Source: Anderseniella sp.
Lineage (GTDB): Bacteria; Pseudomonadota; Alphaproteobacteria; Rhizobiales; Aestuariivirgaceae
Length of the DNA stretch: 46,387 nt
Direction of reading: 5' to 3'
Assembly: GCA_030626025.1 (NCBI GenBank)
Contig: DAOUPT010000027.1
Span: 1-46,387, forward strand
In this document: positions 8,952-17,479 of the stretch, in pieces
Layout of the letters: every line of letters starts with the position of its first letter
Numbering within the stretch: the first letter of the stretch is position 1
The notes under the pieces: generated by a model
Seen by the model: the letters and a program-made list of their open reading frames with translations, nothing else
Databases searched by the model: none
Told to the model about the DNA's origin: nothing
Position numbers and translations under genes: made by a program

Positions 8952-9848
8952 ATGACCCAAACGCCCGATATCCACACCACACTGCAACCTGAAAAAGAAA
9001 CGGCCAGACTTTGGTTTGAATCATTAAGAGATGACATTTGCTCAAGATTCCAAGATCTCGAGACGACTTATTCGAAACAACAGGATGTTCAACCCGGACA
9101 ATTTCAAAAAACACCGTGGAAAAAGACCAATGACGATGGAAGCAGCGGTGGCGGTGGAACAATGTCTTTAATGTCAGGAAATCTGTTCGAGAAAGTCGGG
9201 GTTCACACCTCCACGGTTTTTGGGGAGTTTTCACCAGAATTCAGAAAACAAATCCCGGGTGCGCAAGAAGACCCACGATATTGGGCTTCGGGTATCTCAT
9301 TAATTGCCCACCCCAAAAACCCGCATGTCCCAACCGCACATATGAACACCCGGTTTGTCGTTACTTCCAAGAGCTGGTTCGGTGGTGGTGGTGATCTTAC
9401 TCCAATGCTTGAGAACAGGCGCAATCAACAAGATCCAGACAGCGTTGATTTCCATCATGCATTTCAGCAGGCTTGTGACAAACATCAGGTCGCAGATTAT
9501 GTTAAATATAAAGACTGGTGTGATGAGTATTTCTTTCTCCCCCACCGAAATGAGATGCGCGGCATCGGTGGTATTTTTTTCGATTATCTCGATAGTGGAA
9601 ACTGGCAGGACGACCTTGCCTTTACCAAGGACGCCGGATTGGCTTTTGCTGAAGTGTATCCAAAAATTATCGAAAGAAATATGAACCGAAAATGGACTGA
9701 TCAGGAACGCCATGACCAACTGGTGCAGCGCGGACGCTATGTCGAATTTAACCTGCTCTATGATCGTGGTACTATATTTGGGCTTAAAACCGGTGGAAAC
9801 GTCGATTCAATACTTTCATCAATGCCCCCTAAAGTTCTTTGGCCATAG
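8952..9848 (+). CDS. hemF: oxygen-dependent coproporphyrinogen III oxidase
   Basis: 298 residues, complete. It oxidatively decarboxylates coproporphyrinogen III to protoporphyrinogen IX in haem synthesis, using O2. Visible: [70 protein letters not shown] and the C-terminal [17 protein letters not shown] with SILSSMPP. The end SMPPKVLWP matches the usual alphaproteobacterial C-terminus, so the frame change just after the stop is not a frameshift in hemF. The ATG follows GCAGGACCAA, a good SD. hemE, an earlier step of the same pathway, lies about 19 kb away in this window. Confidence 0.96.
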   Translation: MTQTPDIHTTLQPEKETARLWFESLRDDICSRFQDLETTYSKQQDVQPGQFQKTPWKKTNDDGSSGGGGTMSLMSGNLFEKVGVHTSTVFGEFSPEFRKQIPGAQEDPRYWASGISLIAHPKNPHVPTAHMNTRFVVTSKSWFGGGGDLTPMLENRRNQQDPDSVDFHHAFQQACDKHQVADYVKYKDWCDEYFFLPHRNEMRGIGGIFFDYLDSGNWQDDLAFTKDAGLAFAEVYPKIIERNMNRKWTDQERHDQLVQRGRYVEFNLLYDRGTIFGLKTGGNVDSILSSMPPKVLWP

Positions 9849-9864
9849 GGCCATACTTCGGAGA

Positions 9865-10206
9865 TATTGGTATTTTCATATTACATTGGCGCCCTACAAA
9901 GATACCCGCTTTAACCGCGGTCGGTCGGTAAACAATATCCACGATCATGCTGCCTTTGGCCCAGCCGGGATTTATTCCAGTCTGCCACCTTTAAACCAGA
10001 CCATAAGTAACAACACAAACGGCATACTCGTCGGTGAGAAATCCGACTACTGGGAAAAAGCGATTAAGCTACTCATCACTGATTTAGAAAAACCACGTAA
10101 AATAGCCGAATCAGGCGATGTTCTTGCAAGGCTGCTTAGCAATCCAGAGATAATTCGTAAATTTTGGCTGGACCAGTTATTTGGGGAAGTTGTGGAATTT
10201 CATTAA
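9865..10206 (+). pseudogene. remnant of a glycosyltransferase C-terminus
   Basis: An open stretch immediately after hemF, in a different frame and with no start codon of its own; the nearest in-frame ATGs are inside hemF. It encodes about 113 residues including ITLAPYKDTRFNRGRS, HDHAAFGPAGIYSSLPP, NNTNGILVGEKSDYW and EKAIKLLITDLEKP. This order, with a binding-site loop, small-residue GIYS, then the N-G-x-L-V turn and a terminal helix, is what the C-terminal Rossmann half of GT-B glycosyltransferases (group 1/GT4-like) shows. The N-terminal half is absent, so I read it as a decayed gene. Recognition rests on pattern memory, and the exact family is unsure. Confidence 0.6.
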
Positions 10207-10276
10207 ATGCGCAAAAGCTGATATACTTCCACACCAACCATTGAAAATCTTCTAATCAACACCATTTAAGTTCTAT

Positions 10277-10406
10277 AGCAGTCTTTTGATAGTCACTTCC
10301 CTCCCCTTAAACGCTATCAAAAGGTTGATGATTGCCGGTTCCCCTCCCGGCATTACAGCTTAAGCTGCAAAGGGCGTCTGATTCCCGATCAGGCGCCCAA
10401 TTTTTT
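10277..10406 (+). ncRNA. candidate trans-acting small RNA with C/U-rich (anti-Shine-Dalgarno) hairpin loops
   Basis: Three consecutive hairpins in a non-coding gap. Hairpin 1: 10283-10292 with 10314-10323, 10 of 10 paired, loop containing CCCTCCCC. Hairpin 2: 10333-10338 with 10347-10352, 6 bp, loop TTCCCCTC. Hairpin 3: 10372-10382 with 10388-10398, 11 bp with one G-U, loop TCCCG, followed by AATTTTTT, a typical Rho-independent terminator. Upstream, TTGAAA (10241-10246) and CCATTTAA (10262-10269), 15 bases apart, resemble an RpoH-type promoter that would start transcription near 10276. Repeated CCUCC-like loops recall the alphaproteobacterial CcsR/'cuckoo' and alpha-r14 RNAs; the family assignment is inferred from architecture only. 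Confidence 0.6.
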
Positions 10407-10518
10407 GATGAAACATTCCTCATAAAACTTTATGTTAGAGCGTTTTTGGTTTAGTTTGGAACATAAACTCAATCAGAAATGCAACGACATCAATTACTTA
10501 GAGTGGCAGGACGAATCA

Positions 10519-11325
10519 ATGCAGTTAAAAATTGCCAGCTGGAATATCAACTCAGTACGTTTACGCGCGCCTTCCGTCGCTCGTTTTTTAACAGAGTGGA
10601 AACCTGACGTTTTGACTTTGCAGGAAACTAAATGCCCGGAAGGTCAATTTCCAAGCTCGGTATTTGCTGATTGTGGTTATCCCTATATCGCCGAAAGAGG
10701 CCAATCAGGCTACCACGGCGTTGCCATCATCTCCAAGTTACCCTTTACTGACCGAAACTCTCGTCAATTCTGCAATAAAGATGATGCCAGACACGTAAGC
10801 ATTAAACTGGAAATTGAGAAACCTGTTACGGTCCATAGTTTCTATGTGCCCGCTGGAGGCGATGTCCCTGACACCGAAACGAACGAAAAGTTTGAACACA
10901 AGCTGTCTTTTCTCAACGAAATGACAACCTGGCTGACCACACAGCAACTGGAAATTGACGGTCCATCAGTTTTAACCGGAGATCTCAACATCGCACCCCA
11001 CGAAAATGATGTCTGGTCACACAAACAACTTCTCAAAGTTGTCAGTCACACACCAATCGAAGTTGAAAAGCTCGCCGCTGTTTGTCAGGCAGGAGACTGG
11101 GATGACGTATTGCGCCGTTTTGCAAATGATGATGAAAAGCTTTCCTCATGGTGGAGCTATCGCTCCAAAGACTGGAAGAAATCTAATCGCGGGCGGCGGC
11201 TCGATCATATCTGGCTTGATAAAACCCTGTCTCGGCTTTGCTCGCAAACCGAAATTATTTCTGAAACTCGCAGTTGGGAGCGCCCGTCAGATCATGCCCC
11301 GGTGATGGTAACACTTCAGTTATAA
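10519..11325 (+). CDS. xth: exodeoxyribonuclease III (AP endonuclease, Xth/ExoA type)
   Basis: 268 residues from the ATG at 10519, preceded by CAGGACGAATCA; an ATG 29 codons upstream would add a tail unlike the family, whose proteins begin KIASWNINSVR. The enzyme cuts DNA at abasic sites and degrades 3' ends in base-excision repair. Visible metal and catalytic motifs: ASWNINSVRLR, TLQETKCPEGQFP (Glu metal ligand), GYHGVAI, VLTGDLNIAPHENDVW (Asp-Asn pair), RGRRLDHIWLD and the final SDHAPVMVTL with the catalytic Asp-His. Its 3' end overlaps the convergent gene by 6 bases, so no terminator separates them. Confidence 0.95.
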   Translation: MQLKIASWNINSVRLRAPSVARFLTEWKPDVLTLQETKCPEGQFPSSVFADCGYPYIAERGQSGYHGVAIISKLPFTDRNSRQFCNKDDARHVSIKLEIEKPVTVHSFYVPAGGDVPDTETNEKFEHKLSFLNEMTTWLTTQQLEIDGPSVLTGDLNIAPHENDVWSHKQLLKVVSHTPIEVEKLAAVCQAGDWDDVLRRFANDDEKLSSWWSYRSKDWKKSNRGRRLDHIWLDKTLSRLCSQTEIISETRSWERPSDHAPVMVTLQL

Positions 11326-11796
11326 ATCTGAAAATGCTTTTGCATTTTCAAAATAGCACTGAACATCATTGAAACCTGTAAGTGAACTGTCCAGTTTATC
11401 TGCCAAAACGGCCAAAACATTCTTGCCGACATCCGGAAACTCCTCACAAACCCGCATGAACATAGCATTAGTGAGTTTCAAAACTGCCATATCATTTACC
11501 GCTTGAACACTTGATGAGTAAGGAACCTTGCCAATCATCGCCATCTCGCCCAGCAACGCTCCTTTTTCAACCCGGGCAATTGCTGCTGAGGTCGGGCTGT
11601 CAGAGGTTCTTACAATTGCCCGCCCGGACAGCACAAAGAAAGCCGCGGCTCCCGATTTACCTTTCCTGTAAACATAGGAGCCACCAGATACGGTTTGACG
11701 TTTTGATGAAAAAACCAGAACTTGCAAATGCGCAGGGTCTACCCTTGCAAACAACGGCACTTTTTGCAGTAATTGTACGTCAGAATTGACACTCAT
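11320..11796 (-). CDS. single-domain cyclic-nucleotide-binding (Crp-like) protein
   Basis: 158 residues that hold one cyclic-nucleotide-binding fold and no DNA-binding helix-turn-helix. Seen: LLQKVPLFARVDPAHLQVL near the start, GSYVYRKGKSGAAAFFVLSGRA as the early beta strands, then KGALLGEMAMIG, which is the phosphate-binding cassette with its Gly-Glu. The usual Arg of the cassette is not obvious: the following residues are KVPYSSSVQAVND, so ligand binding may differ from cAMP receptors. The family is used as a sensor module; the partner is unknown. The ATG at 11796 is clear. It lies between xth (convergent) and the response-regulator gene, separated from the latter by 143 bases of gap. Confidence 0.8.
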   Translation of the reverse strand: MSVNSDVQLLQKVPLFARVDPAHLQVLVFSSKRQTVSGGSYVYRKGKSGAAAFFVLSGRAIVRTSDSPTSAAIARVEKGALLGEMAMIGKVPYSSSVQAVNDMAVLKLTNAMFMRVCEEFPDVGKNVLAVLADKLDSSLTGFNDVQCYFENAKAFSDL

Positions 11797-11939
11797 CTAC
11801 ACCAGCCCCAAGCAGGAATAGTCCAATCAACAAAATTCGCCGTAAAAATAGAGTTTAGCGAATCACTTAGTCAACAATATTACAATTAAATTAACGAAGC
11901 AGTGGCTAAATTATTCTTGCTGCAAAATTAAGGTGAAAA

Positions 11940-12626
11940 CTACGGAACCAGCTTGTAGCCGCCCGTCTCAGTCACCAAAAGCTCGGCATGGGAAGGATCT
12001 TGTTCTATTTTCTGGCGCAAACGGTAAATATGGGTCTCCAGCGTATGAGTGGTCACACCGGCATTGTAACCCCATACTTCATGTAAAAGTACATCACGCG
12101 TTACCACTTGTTCACCAGCCCTGAACAAAAACTTCAATATTGAGGTCTCTTTTTCGGTCAAACGAATTTTTTTATCATCATCTTGAACAAGAATTTTAGC
12201 ACTTGGACGAAATGTATAGGGTCCAATTTTAAAAACTGCATCCTCACTTTGCTCATGTTGACGCAAATGAGCCCGGATACGCGCCAAAAGAACACCGAAC
12301 CGAAACGGCTTGGTCACGTAATCATTTGCACCTGAATCCAGTCCCAGAATCGTATCAGAATCAGAATCCTGAGCGGTCAACATGATCACCGGACCTTTGT
12401 AACCGTTCTTGCGCATAATCTTACACGCTTCGCGACCATCCATATCCGGCATATTAACATCCAGAATAATCAGATCATAAAGGTCTGCCTTACACTGTTT
12501 AACCCCACCAATCGCAGTTCCAATATCAGTGATCGCAAACTCTTCATGCAAGGAAAACTGTTCCCTCAACGTCTCGCGCAATATATCATCGTCATCAACG
12601 ATCAGAATTTTCTTAACAGTACTCAT
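11940..12626 (-). CDS. cenR: OmpR/PhoB-family response regulator, CenR-like
   Basis: 228 residues. The receiver domain (1-120) has the acidic cluster VDDDD near 10-14, phosphorylation Asp in LIILDVNMPDMDG, Thr in VIMLTAQD and Lys in NDYVTKPFR. The C-terminal winged helix (about 130-228) has the recognition-helix signature TTHTLETHIYRLRQKIE and ends TETGGYKLVP. The highly conserved GLDSGANDYVTKPFR and AHLRQHEQSED stretches match my memory of CenR, an essential cell-envelope regulator paired with histidine kinase CenK in Alphaproteobacteria. No kinase gene is adjacent here. The next gene upstream, divergent, encodes an L,D-transpeptidase-like protein, which fits an envelope theme but does not prove regulation. 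Confidence 0.8.
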   Translation of the reverse strand: MSTVKKILIVDDDDILRETLREQFSLHEEFAITDIGTAIGGVKQCKADLYDLIILDVNMPDMDGREACKIMRKNGYKGPVIMLTAQDSDSDTILGLDSGANDYVTKPFRFGVLLARIRAHLRQHEQSEDAVFKIGPYTFRPSAKILVQDDDKKIRLTEKETSILKFLFRAGEQVVTRDVLLHEVWGYNAGVTTHTLETHIYRLRQKIEQDPSHAELLVTETGGYKLVP

Positions 12627-12711
12627 TCGTTTTCACTTGCTCCAATTTTCCATACAAGCCCCAACTCGCGCTTGTTCAAACAGCAAAGTTTTGTAAAATG
12701 ATAATAACGCG

Positions 12712-13284
12712 ATGTTGGTACGGCGGCAAGACAATGCAAGAGGTCACATGACACACACACAGATTGTTGATCAACTGTTGATCAAGTCTGCGAACAAATT
12801 TAACAGCAATGGTGTTGTTTTTACAAGTCAGGCAAACTTGCCTTGTAAACTTGGCCATGGAGGGATCGGCCAAAAACGGGGAGAAGGCGACGGAATCACG
12901 CCGGTTGGTAACTGGCTTATGTCCTATTTTCTCTATCGACCTGACCGAATATCAAAACCAAGGTCATATTTAGACGGATTTGCGTTCGGACCCAATGATA
13001 GCTGGTGTGACCTGCCAGATTCTCGTCGATATAACCAACCACTGGATTTCAAAATGCCAAATTCCAGTGAAGCATTGTGGCGGGAAGATCAGTTATACGA
13101 CTTGATCATTGTCCTCAACCACAACACGTTACCCGCCATTGGCGGAAAAGGCAGCGCTATATTCATCCATGTTTGCACTGAAAAAACAAAGTTTACCCAA
13201 GGCTGCATCGCACTAAAACAATCAAGCCTGATTAAGCTTCTCAATGTAAGTGGGCCACGGACCCGAATTTTAATCAGGTCCTGA
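12712..13284 (+). CDS. L,D-transpeptidase (YkuD)-family protein
   Basis: 190 residues. YkuD proteins crosslink peptidoglycan stem peptides or attach proteins through an active-site cysteine. The catalytic motif is visible near 150-166: GSAIFIHVCT followed by FTQGCIALKQS, giving the His and the S/T-x-G-C pattern with Gln in the x-adjacent position. Further family features are REGDGITPVGNW, WCDLPDSRRYNQP and LWREDQLYDLIIVLNHN. No signal peptide is evident. The ATG at 12712 keeps the VRR start usual for this subfamily; an ATG at 12748 has a better SD (AGAGGT), so that start is a real alternative. The 3' end overlaps the convergent YggS gene by 15 bases. Confidence 0.82.
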   Translation: MLVRRQDNARGHMTHTQIVDQLLIKSANKFNSNGVVFTSQANLPCKLGHGGIGQKRGEGDGITPVGNWLMSYFLYRPDRISKPRSYLDGFAFGPNDSWCDLPDSRRYNQPLDFKMPNSSEALWREDQLYDLIIVLNHNTLPAIGGKGSAIFIHVCTEKTKFTQGCIALKQSSLIKLLNVSGPRTRILIRS

Positions 13285-13971
13285 GGGTGTTATCTGGCGC
13301 CGCCCAAAAATAGCCGAGCCAAGCCGAACATGGGTAGCACCGCTCTTTATCGCCACTTCATAATCAGCACTCATTCCCATACTTAAATTTGATAAATTAT
13401 GCTGCTGTGCCAGGTCCGACAATAAAGAAAAATGCTTTTGCGCTACCTCCCCAATCGGCGGAATACACATCAAACCGGTTACATTCAGCTTTAAGTCGCC
13501 GCGACACAATTCTAGAAAAGAAGGTAAATCGTCAACCAGCACACCCGCCTTTTGAGGTTCAGCGCCGGTGTTCACCTGCACAAATAACTCAATTGATTTT
13601 TGTTGTTTTGTCAACTCAGCCGCAATAACTTTTGCCAGTTTAGGTCGGTCAAGGGTTTCTATACAATCAAAAAGTTCCACTGCAACAGCCGACTTATTGG
13701 TCTGCAAGGGGCCAATCAAATGCAGCTCTATATTATCGTATTCAGTTCGCAATTGGGACCATTTTCCTGCCGCTTCCTGAACCCGATTCTCGCCAAAAAC
13801 GCGCTGACCAGCATTCAACGCCAGTCTGATGGCCTCAGGAGGAAATGTTTTCGACACCGCTACCAGTTTAACTTGCCCGGCCATCCGGCTACTTTCCCTT
13901 ACTGCAACGGCAATTTCGCTCTGCACATGCTTTAATTGCCCGGCCACATCGGTTTCAAACTTGTTTTCCAT
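13270..13971 (-). CDS. YggS-family pyridoxal-phosphate homeostasis protein
   Basis: 233 residues, the usual length. This fold-type III PLP protein buffers PLP and has no established reaction. Seen: the PLP lysine in VKLVAVSKTFPPE (Lys near 41), FGENRVQEAAGKW, LHLIGPLQTNKS, FVQVNTGAEPQKAG, NVTGLMCIPP, LSMGMSADYEVAIKSGATHVRLGSAIFG, which forms the phosphate-binding end. It is transcribed toward the L,D-transpeptidase and divergently from leuS, with only about 110 bases between the two start codons. Confidence 0.93.
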   Translation of the reverse strand: MENKFETDVAGQLKHVQSEIAVAVRESSRMAGQVKLVAVSKTFPPEAIRLALNAGQRVFGENRVQEAAGKWSQLRTEYDNIELHLIGPLQTNKSAVAVELFDCIETLDRPKLAKVIAAELTKQQKSIELFVQVNTGAEPQKAGVLVDDLPSFLELCRGDLKLNVTGLMCIPPIGEVAQKHFSLLSDLAQQHNLSNLSMGMSADYEVAIKSGATHVRLGSAIFGRRQITPSGPD

Positions 13972-14081
13972 TTTTGGATCTCTCTAATATCGTACAAACC
14001 CTATGAGGCATCTTGCTCAGGCAGGCAAGGGCTGGTAGTCATGTCGTCAAAATGACCAAATTCAAACAAAAGATAAAATTG

Positions 14082-16682
14082 ATGACAAGCGAACGCTATA
14101 ATCCACGTGAAGCCGAGCCAAAATGGCAACAGGCCTGGACAGATCAAAACTGTTTTGAGGGAAAAGAAAACTCATCAGACCCCAAATATTACGTGCTGGA
14201 GATGTTTCCATATCCCTCTGGACGGATTCACATGGGCCATGTCCGAAATTATGCCATGGGTGATGTGATTGCCCGTTATAAACGGGCTCGCGGTTTTAAC
14301 GTATTACATCCTATGGGTTGGGATGCTTTTGGCATGCCGGCTGAAAATGCCGCCATGGAACGCGGCGTTCAACCTAAAGACTGGACCTATCAGAATATTG
14401 CAGCCATGCGGACCCAGCTGAAATCGATGGGACTGTCAATCGACTGGAGCCGCGAGTTTGCGACTTGCGATGTAGAATATTATGGCCAACAACAGGCAAT
14501 TTTTCTGGATTTTCTAAAAGCAGGCCTGGTTGAACGGCGCAAATCTGTCGTCAACTGGGACCCTGTAGACAATACCGTATTGGCCAATGAACAGGTTATA
14601 GATGGCAAAGGCTGGCGTTCAGGCGCAATTGTCGAAAAAAAGGAGCTTTCCCAATGGTTTCTGAAGATTTCCGATTACTCTCAGGAATTGCTGGACGCAC
14701 TGGATGATCTACCCGGCTGGCCTGAAAAAGTTCGAATTATGCAAAAAAACTGGATCGGTCGCTCAGAAGGATTGCAGTTTTCATTTGAGCTGGAAAATGA
14801 TGAAGGCAATTTACTGGATGAAAAACTGACTGTTTTTACCACCCGCCATGACACTATTTTTGGCGCATCGTTTTGCGCCGTGGCCGCCGAGCATCCTATT
14901 GCACTTGAGGCGGCAAAGACATCTACAACAATCGAAGAATTTCGTAAAGAATGCGCCTCACTCGGCACCAGCGAAGAGGTCATTGAACAAGCCGAGAAAA
15001 AAGGCGTGCACCTTGGTATTTACGCCCGCCATCCGTTCGACAAAGAAAAGCGAATTCCGGTATATGCCGCCAACTTTGTTTTAATGAGTTATGGCAAGGG
15101 AGCGATTTTTGGTTGCCCCGCTCATGACCAGCGCGACCTCGACTTTGCCAATAAATACAGTTTACCGGTCATCGCCGTTGTTGCACCTAGCGATCAACAA
15201 GACCTGACCATCACAGAAACGGCCTACACTGACAATGATGGCGACAATACTGTGATAATCAATTCAGGTTTTTTGAATGGATTGAGTGTCAAGGATGCCA
15301 AGAACGAGATTGCCATAAGATTTGAGCAGTCTGGCACTGGTGAAAAGAAGATTAATTTTCGATTGCGAGACTGGGGTATTTCCAGACAGCGCTATTGGGG
15401 TTGCCCAATTCCGGTTGTACATTGTCCGGACTGTGGAATATTACCAGTCAATAAATCAGATTTGCCGGTCATTTTACCAGATGAAGCCAATTTCGATAAG
15501 CCCGGTAATCCACTGGATCGCGACGAAAAATGGAAAACCGTATCGTGTCCAAACTGTGGTAAGCAGGCTCAGCGTGAAACCGATACCTTTGATACATTCA
15601 TTGATTCTTCTTGGTATTTCGCCCGGTTCTGTTCACCCAAAGCAGAAATTCCGGTTGACCGTTCCAGCGCTGATTACTGGTTACCTGTCGACCAGTATAT
15701 CGGCGGGATTGAGCATGCAATTTTACATCTTCTATATTCGCGGTTCTTCACCCGGGCGCTGAAAATGACCGGCCACGTCACCTTAAAGGAACCATTTGCC
15801 AATTTATTTACACAAGGGATGGTCATTCACGAAACATTCAAGTGTGAAATTGATGGCTGGGTTGTGCCAGCAGATGTAGTGAAAAAGGGCGATAAATGGA
15901 TACACCGGCTTAGTGGCCACCCACTTACAATTGGTCCACCGGAAAAGATGTCAAAGTCAAAAAAGAATGTCATAGATCCGGAAGAAATAATTAGCCAGTA
16001 TGGAGCCGATACAGCACGTTGGTTCATGTTGTCTGATTCGCCTCCCGAACGCGATATTGAGTGGACAGCAACCGGTGCTGAAGGTGCCTGGAAATTTACC
16101 CAGAAATTATGGCGTTGCATCACCCAAATTTCTTCGATTAATAAACAAGCACCAACACAAGCACCAGACACGTTCTCCAAAACAGCAATTCAACTGCGCA
16201 AAGCCTGTCATAAAACGCTCCATTTTATCGCAGCAGACATAGAATCCTTGCGATTTAACCGGGCAATTGCTCATACCCACGAATTCGTTAACCAATTAAG
16301 CACCACCCTGCGCGATGAACATGAAAGCGAAAGTGATCTGTTTACGCTGGCTGAATGCGGAACTATTCTTTGTCATATTATCTCCCCAATGATGCCCCAC
16401 CTTGCTGAAGAGTGCTGGCATCAACTGGGAAATCAATCACTGCTTGCTGAACAAAAATGGCCCCAGGTAGACGAGAGCTTATTGACGGAAGACAGCATTT
16501 CCATCGCTGTCCAGATAAATGGCAAACGTCGGGCCGAGATTACGATTGCAAAAGATGCCGGAAAAAGCGAAGTTGAGGAACTTGCTTTGGGATTGGACAA
16601 TATTACAAGAAATCTCGAAGGCCTCACAATCAGGAAGGTTATCGTCGTCCCTAATCGCATCGTTAATATTGTTGCCAACTAA
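14082..16682 (+). CDS. leuS: leucyl-tRNA synthetase
   Basis: 866 residues from the ATG at 14082, since the family begins [13 protein letters not shown]; the frame is open 23 codons further upstream. It charges tRNA-Leu in the cytoplasm. Class I signatures: [12 protein letters not shown] (HIGH box) and KMSKSKKN (KMSKS box). Between them lies the CP1 editing domain with [12 protein letters not shown] and [15 protein letters not shown], which contains the deacylation Asp. Zinc-type CPNC/CPDC pairs are present. The tail has the anticodon-binding domain and the leucyl C-terminal domain ([13 protein letters not shown]). lptE and holA follow in the same direction, as in many Rhizobiales. Confidence 0.97.
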   Translation: MTSERYNPREAEPKWQQAWTDQNCFEGKENSSDPKYYVLEMFPYPSGRIHMGHVRNYAMGDVIARYKRARGFNVLHPMGWDAFGMPAENAAMERGVQPKDWTYQNIAAMRTQLKSMGLSIDWSREFATCDVEYYGQQQAIFLDFLKAGLVERRKSVVNWDPVDNTVLANEQVIDGKGWRSGAIVEKKELSQWFLKISDYSQELLDALDDLPGWPEKVRIMQKNWIGRSEGLQFSFELENDEGNLLDEKLTVFTTRHDTIFGASFCAVAAEHPIALEAAKTSTTIEEFRKECASLGTSEEVIEQAEKKGVHLGIYARHPFDKEKRIPVYAANFVLMSYGKGAIFGCPAHDQRDLDFANKYSLPVIAVVAPSDQQDLTITETAYTDNDGDNTVIINSGFLNGLSVKDAKNEIAIRFEQSGTGEKKINFRLRDWGISRQRYWGCPIPVVHCPDCGILPVNKSDLPVILPDEANFDKPGNPLDRDEKWKTVSCPNCGKQAQRETDTFDTFIDSSWYFARFCSPKAEIPVDRSSADYWLPVDQYIGGIEHAILHLLYSRFFTRALKMTGHVTLKEPFANLFTQGMVIHETFKCEIDGWVVPADVVKKGDKWIHRLSGHPLTIGPPEKMSKSKKNVIDPEEIISQYGADTARWFMLSDSPPERDIEWTATGAEGAWKFTQKLWRCITQISSINKQAPTQAPDTFSKTAIQLRKACHKTLHFIAADIESLRFNRAIAHTHEFVNQLSTTLRDEHESESDLFTLAECGTILCHIISPMMPHLAEECWHQLGNQSLLAEQKWPQVDESLLTEDSISIAVQINGKRRAEITIAKDAGKSEVEELALGLDNITRNLEGLTIRKVIVVPNRIVNIVAN

Positions 16683-16736
16683 AATTAGAGTTACTGTTTA
16701 CAGAACTCAAATCGAGACAAACGGAATTGTTTTATA

Positions 16737-17231
16737 ATGTTGTATCAGCGAGTTGTACTTTTTAGTTTAATTCTTGGTTTAGGTTCCTGCGGATATCAAC
16801 CGCTTTACGGTACATCTACAACAGGCAATCAAGTTGCCAATCAACTGGATTCTATCTCAATTGACCAACAAAATACCCGCACCGGGCAACTGATTCGCAA
16901 CGAAATTTTAACTTCAACCGGCCACAATTCAGACCGGTCGCCACGCTACAAATTGGGATTTACAGCTTCAACAAAAAATAATGACACTGTAAAAACCTTC
17001 GGCTCAGACGTCGTGAGAAAATCATTTCAATTGAGCGTTAAGTACACCTTGTCGGACGCTTCGAACGGAAAAGTTGTTCACAGAGGCAATACTTTTTCCC
17101 ACGTGTCATATGACAAGACAGCTGCCCCGTTTGCAGATCATCAAGCCCGGATAAACGCCGAAGAACGTGCCGCCAAAGAAGTTGGTAACGACATAAGTGT
17201 GCGTTTAGCTGCCTATTTTGCTTCGAGGTAA
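16737..17231 (+). CDS. lptE: LPS assembly lipoprotein LptE
   Basis: 164 residues with a lipoprotein signal: a short hydrophobic stretch ends in lipobox LGSC, making the cysteine near 18 the lipidated residue, followed by GYQPLYG, the hallmark of LptE. The remainder (IRNEILTSTGH, FQLSVKYTLSDAS, FSHVSYDKTAAPFADHQARINAEERAAKEV) fits the family. LptE plugs the LptD barrel in the outer membrane and helps insert lipopolysaccharide. It starts 54 bases after leuS, and holA would follow after 11 bases were it not for the inserted palindromic element that begins 6 bases after the stop. Confidence 0.88.
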   Translation: MLYQRVVLFSLILGLGSCGYQPLYGTSTTGNQVANQLDSISIDQQNTRTGQLIRNEILTSTGHNSDRSPRYKLGFTASTKNNDTVKTFGSDVVRKSFQLSVKYTLSDASNGKVVHRGNTFSHVSYDKTAAPFADHQARINAEERAAKEVGNDISVRLAAYFASR

Positions 17232-17236
17232 ATCTA

Positions 17237-17471
17237 GGGGCTGTTGACGGTTAAAGTTACGGTGCTGGTTTATCCAGATTGGCCCAGTATTGTAGTGTGA
17301 GGAGGAAGGACATACGTGTATATTCAACGACGAACAGTGCAATACTGGGCCAATCTGGACAAATCTCTTCGAGACGAAGCGCATTTGCTCGCTGGACATC
17401 ACTTTTCGCGACTTAAAGTGCCAACCAGCAAACAAATGCGCTTCGCTATAACCTTAACCGTCAACAGGCCC
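17237..17471 (+). mobile_element. 235-bp MITE-like palindromic element in the lptE-holA junction
   Basis: Terminal inverted repeats 17237-17259 and 17449-17471 match at 21 of 23 positions and start GGG(G/C)CTGTTGACGGTTAA. The dinucleotide TA stands directly outside both ends (17235-17236, 17472-17473), which looks like a target duplication. Inside are two hairpin arms: 17273-17292 with 17340-17359 (20 of 20), and 17375-17395 with 17425-17445 (19 of 21), the latter capped by 17400-17405/17415-17420 (6 of 6). The whole could fold as a three-way junction. No transposase is encoded. Ends and TA duplication suit a non-autonomous relative of an IS5- or IS630-type element; the parent is not identified. 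Strand is nominal. Confidence 0.78.
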
Positions 17472-17474
17472 TAA
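17316..17474 (+). other. short reading frame inside the palindromic element, with a strong SD
   Basis: A GTG at 17316 follows GGAGGAAGGA (17301-17310) and opens a 52-codon frame that reads through the second hairpin arm and right terminal repeat and stops at a TAA made by the element end plus flanking TA. The product starts VYIQRRTVQYW and resembles nothing I know; much of it simply translates inverted repeats. Its stop is 5 bases before the holA ATG, so it could couple translation into holA. It may be accidental. Confidence 0.3.
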
Positions 17475-17479
17475 CAATC

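Noticed and set aside
9712-10206. Possible frameshift in hemF that joins it to the following open frame
   Set aside because: HemF ends in the usual SMPP...WP tail, and the following frame resembles a glycosyltransferase, not HemF.
12768-12786. Repeated TTGATCAA in the L,D-transpeptidase start, looking like an FNR/FixK operator
   Set aside because: The half-site spacing is wrong and the bases lie inside the coding region as codons V-D-Q-L-L-I.
17205-17435. 76-residue minus-strand open frame over the palindromic element
   Set aside because: It merely translates inverted repeats, has no good SD and overlaps the lptE end.
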